The notes under the pieces were generated by a model that was not told the origin of the DNA, ran no database searches, and worked only from the letters and a program-made list of their open reading frames with translations. From Candidatus Sodaliphilus limicaballi (GTDB taxonomy: Bacteria > Bacteroidota > Bacteroidia > Bacteroidales > Muribaculaceae), in the NCBI GenBank assembly GCA_018065815.1, contig JAGHSP010000111.1:1-12097 (forward strand): a stretch of DNA of 12,097 nucleotides, in the 5' to 3' direction. Shown piece by piece: positions 8,175 through 12,097 of this stretch. The position numbers and the translations under genes were made by a program. The first letter of the stretch is position 1. Every line of letters starts with the position of its first letter.

Positions 8175-8182
8175 TAAAGTTA
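8175..8182 (-). promoter_or_regulatory. candidate -7 element for the nucleoside kinase
   Basis: On the minus strand this reads TAACTTTA, close to the Bacteroidetes -7 consensus TAnnTTTG and the same 8-mer as in the rsmH promoter. It lies about 30 bases before the start codon. No convincing -33 TTTG was found at the usual distance. Confidence 0.4.
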
Positions 8183-8256
8183 GTAATAGTTTTTCTTATA
8201 TTTATCCTTTTAGCCGAAAATTAACCACATCTTAACAAAACAGCATCATCCTTCTT

Positions 8257-8457
8257 CCTACTCTCTCCGAAATGCCATCACGGGGACTGTCCCTTTGATG
8301 GCATTTATAGGAGAGGAAAGGGAGAGAGTGCCATCACGGGGACTGTCCCTTTGATGGCATTTGAAAATAGATTTTTTCTGATACATGATACTTTTTCAGT
8401 GGCCTCGGACTGTCCATTTGATGGCATTTTCGTGAGAGAAGAAAGGGAGAGAGTAGG
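8257..8457. repeat. 201-bp hairpin-rich intergenic repeat element
   Basis: The outer ends are perfect 12-bp inverted repeats (8257-8268 and 8446-8457). Inside are two identical 34-bp direct copies, 8273-8306 and 8329-8362 (period 56), and a degenerate third at 8399-8429. Copy 1 is itself a hairpin: 8270-8280 pairs perfectly with 8296-8306, and an inner GGGA/TCCC stem caps it. Purine-rich spacers (8307-8328, 8431-8458) mirror the pyrimidine-rich left flank. No ORF is present. The structure fits REP/BIME-like or miniature transposon DNA; the family is not identified. Confidence 0.8.
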
Positions 8458-8473
8458 GTAAAATGAGCGATAT

Positions 8474-8489
8474 ATTTACAAGTGTAAAT
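8474..8489. promoter_or_regulatory. 16-bp palindrome upstream of the dcw promoter
   Basis: ATTTACA-AG-TGTAAAT is a perfect palindrome about 85 bases upstream of the proposed rsmH -33 element. It has the look of a dimeric regulator site, but no regulator can be named and an AT-rich palindrome of this size could arise by chance. Confidence 0.3.
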
Positions 8490-8573
8490 GTGGGGGCGAA
8501 ATATGTGCTTTTTTCTTGTTTTCAGGGGGTGTTAAAAACTTTTTTTGCCTAAAATTAAAAAAATGGAATTTGG

Positions 8574-8606
8574 TTTTGTAAATTTTGAAAATAATTAGTA
8601 ACTTTA
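8574..8606 (+). promoter_or_regulatory. Bacteroidetes-type promoter for rsmH-ftsL-ftsI
   Basis: TTTTG (8574-8578) and TAACTTTA (8599-8606) are separated by 20 bases, matching the Bacteroidetes -33 TTTG / -7 TAnnTTTG pattern at normal spacing except for A in place of the final G. The 5' leader would be about 60 bases. There is no strong Shine-Dalgarno sequence before the rsmH ATG, only AAAGGAAATAAAG some 25-40 bases upstream; weak SD use is usual for this phylum. Confidence 0.6.
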
Positions 8607-8674
8607 CACCCTAATTAAAAATAGAGCGAATTTAAAGGAAATAAAGCAACAAAGTTCAAACATCGTCAGTCACA

Positions 8675-9583
8675 ATGGAACAACCAGTTTATCACATACC
8701 CGCATTGCTTGAAGAGTGCATGGAAGGTCTTGACATCAAGCCCGATGGCACCTATGTGGACGTAACATTCGGTGGCGGCGGCCATAGCCGTGCCATCATG
8801 CAGCGTCTGGGCGAGGATGGGCACTTGTATGGGCTGGACCAGGACATGGACGCCTGGGAGAACCGCATTGACGACCCCCGGTTTACATTTGTACACAGCA
8901 ACTTTGCCTACCTCAAGAACTTCATGCGCTATCACGGCGTGGACGGCGTGGACGGACTGCTTGCCGACCTGGGCGTGTCGTTCCATCACTTTGACGACAG
9001 CGAGCGCGGTTTCTCGTTCCGCTTCGACGGCCGCCTGGACATGCGCATGAACCGCAATGCCGAGACCGATGCCAGCCAAGTCATCGCCACCTACAGCGAG
9101 CAGCAGCTAGCCGACCTGCTCTACCTCTACGGCGAGCTCAAGCAGTCGCGCCGCATGGCCGCTGCCATCGTTAAGGCCCGCCGCTCGGCGAGCATCGAGA
9201 CCACGGCCCAGCTGGCCGAGGTGGTGAGACCCTTCATCAAGCCCAACCAGGAGAAGAAGGAGATGGCCATGGTGTTCCAGGCACTGCGCATCGAGGTGAA
9301 CCGCGAGATGGACGTGCTCAAGCGACTGCTTCAATCGTCGCTCGACGTGCTCAACCCCGGCGGCAGGCTGGTGGTGATCACCTACCACTCGCTCGAGGAC
9401 AGGCTTGTGAAGAACTTCATGCGCAGCGGCAACATCGACGGCAAGGTGGAGAAGGACTTCTATGGCCGCATCAATGCCCCGCTCAAGGCCGTGAACAACA
9501 AGGTGATCGTGCCTAGCGAGGACGAGGTGCTGCGCAACCCTCGCTCAAGAAGCGCCAAATTGAGAATTGCTACAAAGCTTTAA
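8675..9583 (+). CDS. rsmH: 16S rRNA (cytosine(1402)-N(4))-methyltransferase RsmH
   Basis: RsmH (MraW) uses S-adenosylmethionine to methylate N4 of C1402 in the ribosomal P site of 16S rRNA. The 302-residue length is normal for the family. Seen: the N-terminal HIPALLEE block (7-14), the SAM-binding VDVTFGGGGHS (28-38) and GLDQD (53-57), the ADLGVSFHHFDDSERGFSFRFDG block (98-120) with LDMRMN, and the C-terminal ITYHSLEDRLVKNF segment. It is the first gene of a dcw operon, with ftsL starting 13 bases after its stop. mraZ, which often precedes it, is not upstream; a divergent kinase and a repeat-rich intergenic region are found instead. Start is supported by the usual family N-terminus. Confidence 0.97.
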   Translation: MEQPVYHIPALLEECMEGLDIKPDGTYVDVTFGGGGHSRAIMQRLGEDGHLYGLDQDMDAWENRIDDPRFTFVHSNFAYLKNFMRYHGVDGVDGLLADLGVSFHHFDDSERGFSFRFDGRLDMRMNRNAETDASQVIATYSEQQLADLLYLYGELKQSRRMAAAIVKARRSASIETTAQLAEVVRPFIKPNQEKKEMAMVFQALRIEVNREMDVLKRLLQSSLDVLNPGGRLVVITYHSLEDRLVKNFMRSGNIDGKVEKDFYGRINAPLKAVNNKVIVPSEDEVLRNPRSRSAKLRIATKL

Positions 9584-9596
9584 GGTGTGAAAGATT

Positions 9597-9950
9597 ATGG
9601 AAACAGAGAAAAAACAAAATAAGAAGAAAACCAGCCTCTGGAGCATGGCACGCGACATGCGCAAGGGCCGATTCCTATCGGTGGAGTTTTTCAAGAAAAA
9701 CTTGGTCTATATCGTCTTCATCATGGGCATGATCGTGATGTCTATAGCCAACAAGTATAAATGCATGACCTACAAGGACGAGGTGATGTCTCTGGAAAAA
9801 CAGCGCGCCAGCATTGAGACCGACTGGGTCAACTCCAAGGCCAAATACAACTCTATGACCCGTGAGAGCCAGATGACGACACTCATGGACTCTATGCGAC
9901 TTGACCTTACTTCACCCGAACAGCCACCTTATATTTTATCAACAAAATGA
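9597..9950 (+). CDS. ftsL: FtsL-like division protein
   Basis: A 117-residue bitopic membrane protein: a basic cytoplasmic N-terminus (about 1-34), one membrane helix at about 35-51 (LVYIVFIMGMIVMSIAN), then a helical periplasmic region with coiled-coil-like spacing. Its primary sequence is poorly conserved, so the call rests on topology, size and position between rsmH and ftsI, which is the classic dcw order in Bacteroidetes. FtsL helps assemble and activate the septal FtsW-FtsI synthase with FtsB/FtsQ. The stop codon overlaps the ftsI start by four bases (ATGA at 9947-9950), suggesting translational coupling. Confidence 0.82.
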   Translation: METEKKQNKKKTSLWSMARDMRKGRFLSVEFFKKNLVYIVFIMGMIVMSIANKYKCMTYKDEVMSLEKQRASIETDWVNSKAKYNSMTRESQMTTLMDSMRLDLTSPEQPPYILSTK

Positions 9951-12040
9951 AAAAAAACACTACCAACAAACGCAACTTCATTTCGCGCTACCGCTTCTTT
10001 GTGGGAGCAATGCTGTTATTCGCATCTTGCATCGTGTTCAAGATGTTCAAGACCACTGTTGTATATGCCTCGGAATGGAACGACAAGGCCAACAAAGTGC
10101 TGACCAGGGTCGATTCCATCGCTCCCGTGCGCGGAAAAATCTATGCCGACAATGGGATGGTGCTTGCCACTAACATGCAGCTATACACCGCCCGCATCGA
10201 CTGGAAAGCCACAGGCATCAAGCCCGACACGCTGCAGAAGTACCTTCCTGCCCTGTGCGACAGCCTGGCGGCATTTGACAAGGACAAAACACACACTGCC
10301 GAGTACTGGCAGACCGAATTGCTCACGTTTTACAAGAATTCAAAGGAAAAAGACGGAAAAAGATTTTACCGCCTGATGCGTGGCCTCACCGGACACGAGT
10401 TCAGCCGTCTGGCCTCTTTCCCCTACTTTAACAAAGGAAGTAACAAGTCAGGACTTATTTCCGACCGCGAGATAAAGCGCACCAAGCCCTTCGGAGCCAT
10501 GGCATCGCGAAGCATAGGCGGCATGAAGCAAGACTCCACGGGCAACTGGCACGGCAGTTCGGGACTGGAATACGCGCTCGACTCGCTGCTCTTCGGCAAG
10601 AAAGGTGTCTCCAAGAAAGTGCAGCTCACCAACAAGATCGTATCGACCCCCGACGAGCCCGCCATCCCTGGCTACAATATCACCACCACCATCAATGTGG
10701 ACATGCAGGATATCCTGGAGAACGAGCTCTACGACATGTGCAAGCTTGCCAGCGCCAAGTGGGCTACCGCCATACTCATGGAAGTGGCTACAGGCGAGAT
10801 CAAAGCTATCTCTAACCTCACGCTCGACGATAAAACAGGCGACTATGTCGAGGGCACTAACAATGCCGTGATAGGCTATGAGCCCGGATCGGTGATCAAG
10901 CCCATCTCTATGATGGTGGCCCTTGAGGACGGCGTGGTGACCGGCCCCGACCACGTGTGGACCACCGGTGCCGTGTGGACCTATGCCGGCAAGACCATCA
11001 AGGACCCGCACTCGGCCCCCACACTCACCGCCGAGCAGATTATCGCTCGCTCGTCTAACGTGGGCATGTCGAAGATCATCGCATCAAAATATGGCAACAA
11101 CCCCGACGGATTCCGCCAGCGCCTGGAACAGATGGGCTTCTTCGAGCCGTTTAACTCTGGTATCGGCGGCGAGAGAGTGCCCGTGTTCAACAAGCTGGGC
11201 AACACCAATGCCGACCGCGTGGCTCTCACGCGCATGGCATTCGGCTACACAACACTCGTGCCGCCGCTGCGCACCCTCGCCATGTATAACGCCATTGCCA
11301 ACGACGGCAAGTTTGTGCGTCCCCACCTGGTGAAGAAACTCTCGCGTGAAGGCGAGCCCGACTCGATTGTTCCCATTACCTACATACGCGAGCAGGTGTG
11401 CTCTCCCAAGAGCGCCCAGTCGCTGCGACAGATGCTCCATGCCGTGGTGTGGGACGACCATGGCACCGCCCACCGCTATCTGCAAGATGACAAGGTGGAG
11501 ATTGCCGGCAAGACAGGCACAGCCTTTGTCACCGGCCCCGGCGGATATTCTAGCAGCGTCAAGCGATATGCCTTCTGCGGCTTCTTCCCCTACTCGGCGC
11601 CCAAGTACTCTTGCATGGTGCTCATGATGGGCTCAACAATGTCGGCAGCAGCCAGCAGCGGCGTCGTTCTCAAGAACACCGCGCTCAAGATGTATGCCCG
11701 CGGCATGCTTGGCAACGAGTCTAAATATGAAATAGAGGTCGATGCCAAGGACAACCCCAAGAAGGCTCCACAGGCCAGCGCTTTGCTCTACTCCGACGGC
11801 GCTAACGTGGTGAAGAACAAGCTGGGCATCACCAAATCGAAGACTCTGCGTGAGCCATCACAGCCCAAGAGCGGCGTTCCCAACGTGGTGGGAAAGAGCC
11901 TGCGCGAGGCTCTCGACCTGCTTGAAAAGAAGGGGCTCAACGTGCAGTTTGCCGGCACAGGATATGTGGTGCGGCAGAGTGTGGCGGCCGGCTCGGCCTA
12001 CAAGCGTGGCGACCTGGTGACACTAGCGCTTAAACAGTGA
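9947..12040 (+). CDS. ftsI: septal transpeptidase FtsI (PBP3) with a PASTA domain
   Basis: Class B penicillin-binding protein of 697 residues that cross-links septal peptidoglycan with FtsW. Seen: a short cytoplasmic tail, a membrane anchor at about 17-32, the dimerisation/pedestal region starting with APVRGKIYADNG (59-70), and a transpeptidase domain with all three active-site motifs: S315-V-I-K318 (catalytic Ser315), S369-S-N371 and K522-T-G524. A single PASTA domain occupies about 643-697 (GVPNVVGKSLREAL...); this tail is common in Bacteroidetes FtsI and can bind peptidoglycan or muropeptides. It overlaps ftsL by four bases. No premature stops or motif losses are seen. murE usually follows in this cluster, but no start is visible in the remaining 57 bases. 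Confidence 0.96.
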   Translation: MKKNTTNKRNFISRYRFFVGAMLLFASCIVFKMFKTTVVYASEWNDKANKVLTRVDSIAPVRGKIYADNGMVLATNMQLYTARIDWKATGIKPDTLQKYLPALCDSLAAFDKDKTHTAEYWQTELLTFYKNSKEKDGKRFYRLMRGLTGHEFSRLASFPYFNKGSNKSGLISDREIKRTKPFGAMASRSIGGMKQDSTGNWHGSSGLEYALDSLLFGKKGVSKKVQLTNKIVSTPDEPAIPGYNITTTINVDMQDILENELYDMCKLASAKWATAILMEVATGEIKAISNLTLDDKTGDYVEGTNNAVIGYEPGSVIKPISMMVALEDGVVTGPDHVWTTGAVWTYAGKTIKDPHSAPTLTAEQIIARSSNVGMSKIIASKYGNNPDGFRQRLEQMGFFEPFNSGIGGERVPVFNKLGNTNADRVALTRMAFGYTTLVPPLRTLAMYNAIANDGKFVRPHLVKKLSREGEPDSIVPITYIREQVCSPKSAQSLRQMLHAVVWDDHGTAHRYLQDDKVEIAGKTGTAFVTGPGGYSSSVKRYAFCGFFPYSAPKYSCMVLMMGSTMSAAASSGVVLKNTALKMYARGMLGNESKYEIEVDAKDNPKKAPQASALLYSDGANVVKNKLGITKSKTLREPSQPKSGVPNVVGKSLREALDLLEKKGLNVQFAGTGYVVRQSVAAGSAYKRGDLVTLALKQ

Positions 12041-12097
12041 TTTTTTAAAGGTTTAAGAGCGCTGCGGGGCGGCTATAGGAATTTAGGACTTTAAATA

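Noticed and set aside
8273..8362. CRISPR-like pair of identical repeats
   Set aside because: Only two good copies, spacer is a purine-rich stretch related to other flanks, the repeats are full hairpins, and no cas genes are present.
12041..12097. Possible start of murE
   Set aside because: No plausible start codon with an open MurE-like frame is visible in the last 57 bases.

Overview
The window looks like chromosomal DNA of a Bacteroidales bacterium (Muribaculaceae/Prevotella-like), though the exact genus cannot be read from the sequence. The support is a PorW/SprE-type lipoprotein, a BACON-dockerin exported protein, a TGS-nucleoside kinase fusion, a PASTA-tailed FtsI, and promoters of the Bacteroidetes TTTG / TAnnTTTG type. 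Coding DNA is GC-rich and the intergenic DNA is strongly AT-rich. All complete genes are intact; no frameshift was seen.

Layout. 1-161: leader with small hairpins, possibly the edge of a neighbouring gene. 162-4286 (+): a 1374-aa lipoprotein with the TPR core and conserved motifs of the PorW/SprE family, carrying an unusual TolA-like charged helical tail of about 430 residues. 4317-6104 (+): an exported protein with a signal peptide, an unassigned body, a BACON-like domain and a C-terminal dockerin-like module; it lies 30 bp downstream and may share the transcript. 6105-6483: convergent intergenic region with two terminator-like hairpins and a 139-bp imperfect palindrome flanked by diverged direct repeats. 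6484-8145 (-): TGS-domain nucleoside (uridine-type) kinase. 8146-8674: divergent intergenic region with a ~200-bp hairpin-rich repeat element, a 16-bp palindrome, and a promoter for the next operon. 8675-12040 (+): start of the division/cell wall (dcw) cluster, rsmH-ftsL-ftsI, tightly packed and overlapping; murE would be expected next but lies outside the window. mraZ, often first in this cluster, is absent at this position.

How the genes work together. rsmH-ftsL-ftsI form a classic operon: FtsL and FtsI act in septal peptidoglycan synthesis, and RsmH methylates 16S rRNA. The lipoprotein and BACON-dockerin gene form an envelope/secretion pair; whether the second is a client of the first's secretion system is inference. 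The kinase is a separate metabolic gene. The most unusual items are the helical tail of the PorW-like protein with its near-identical 45-bp repeats, and the two families of intergenic palindromic elements.
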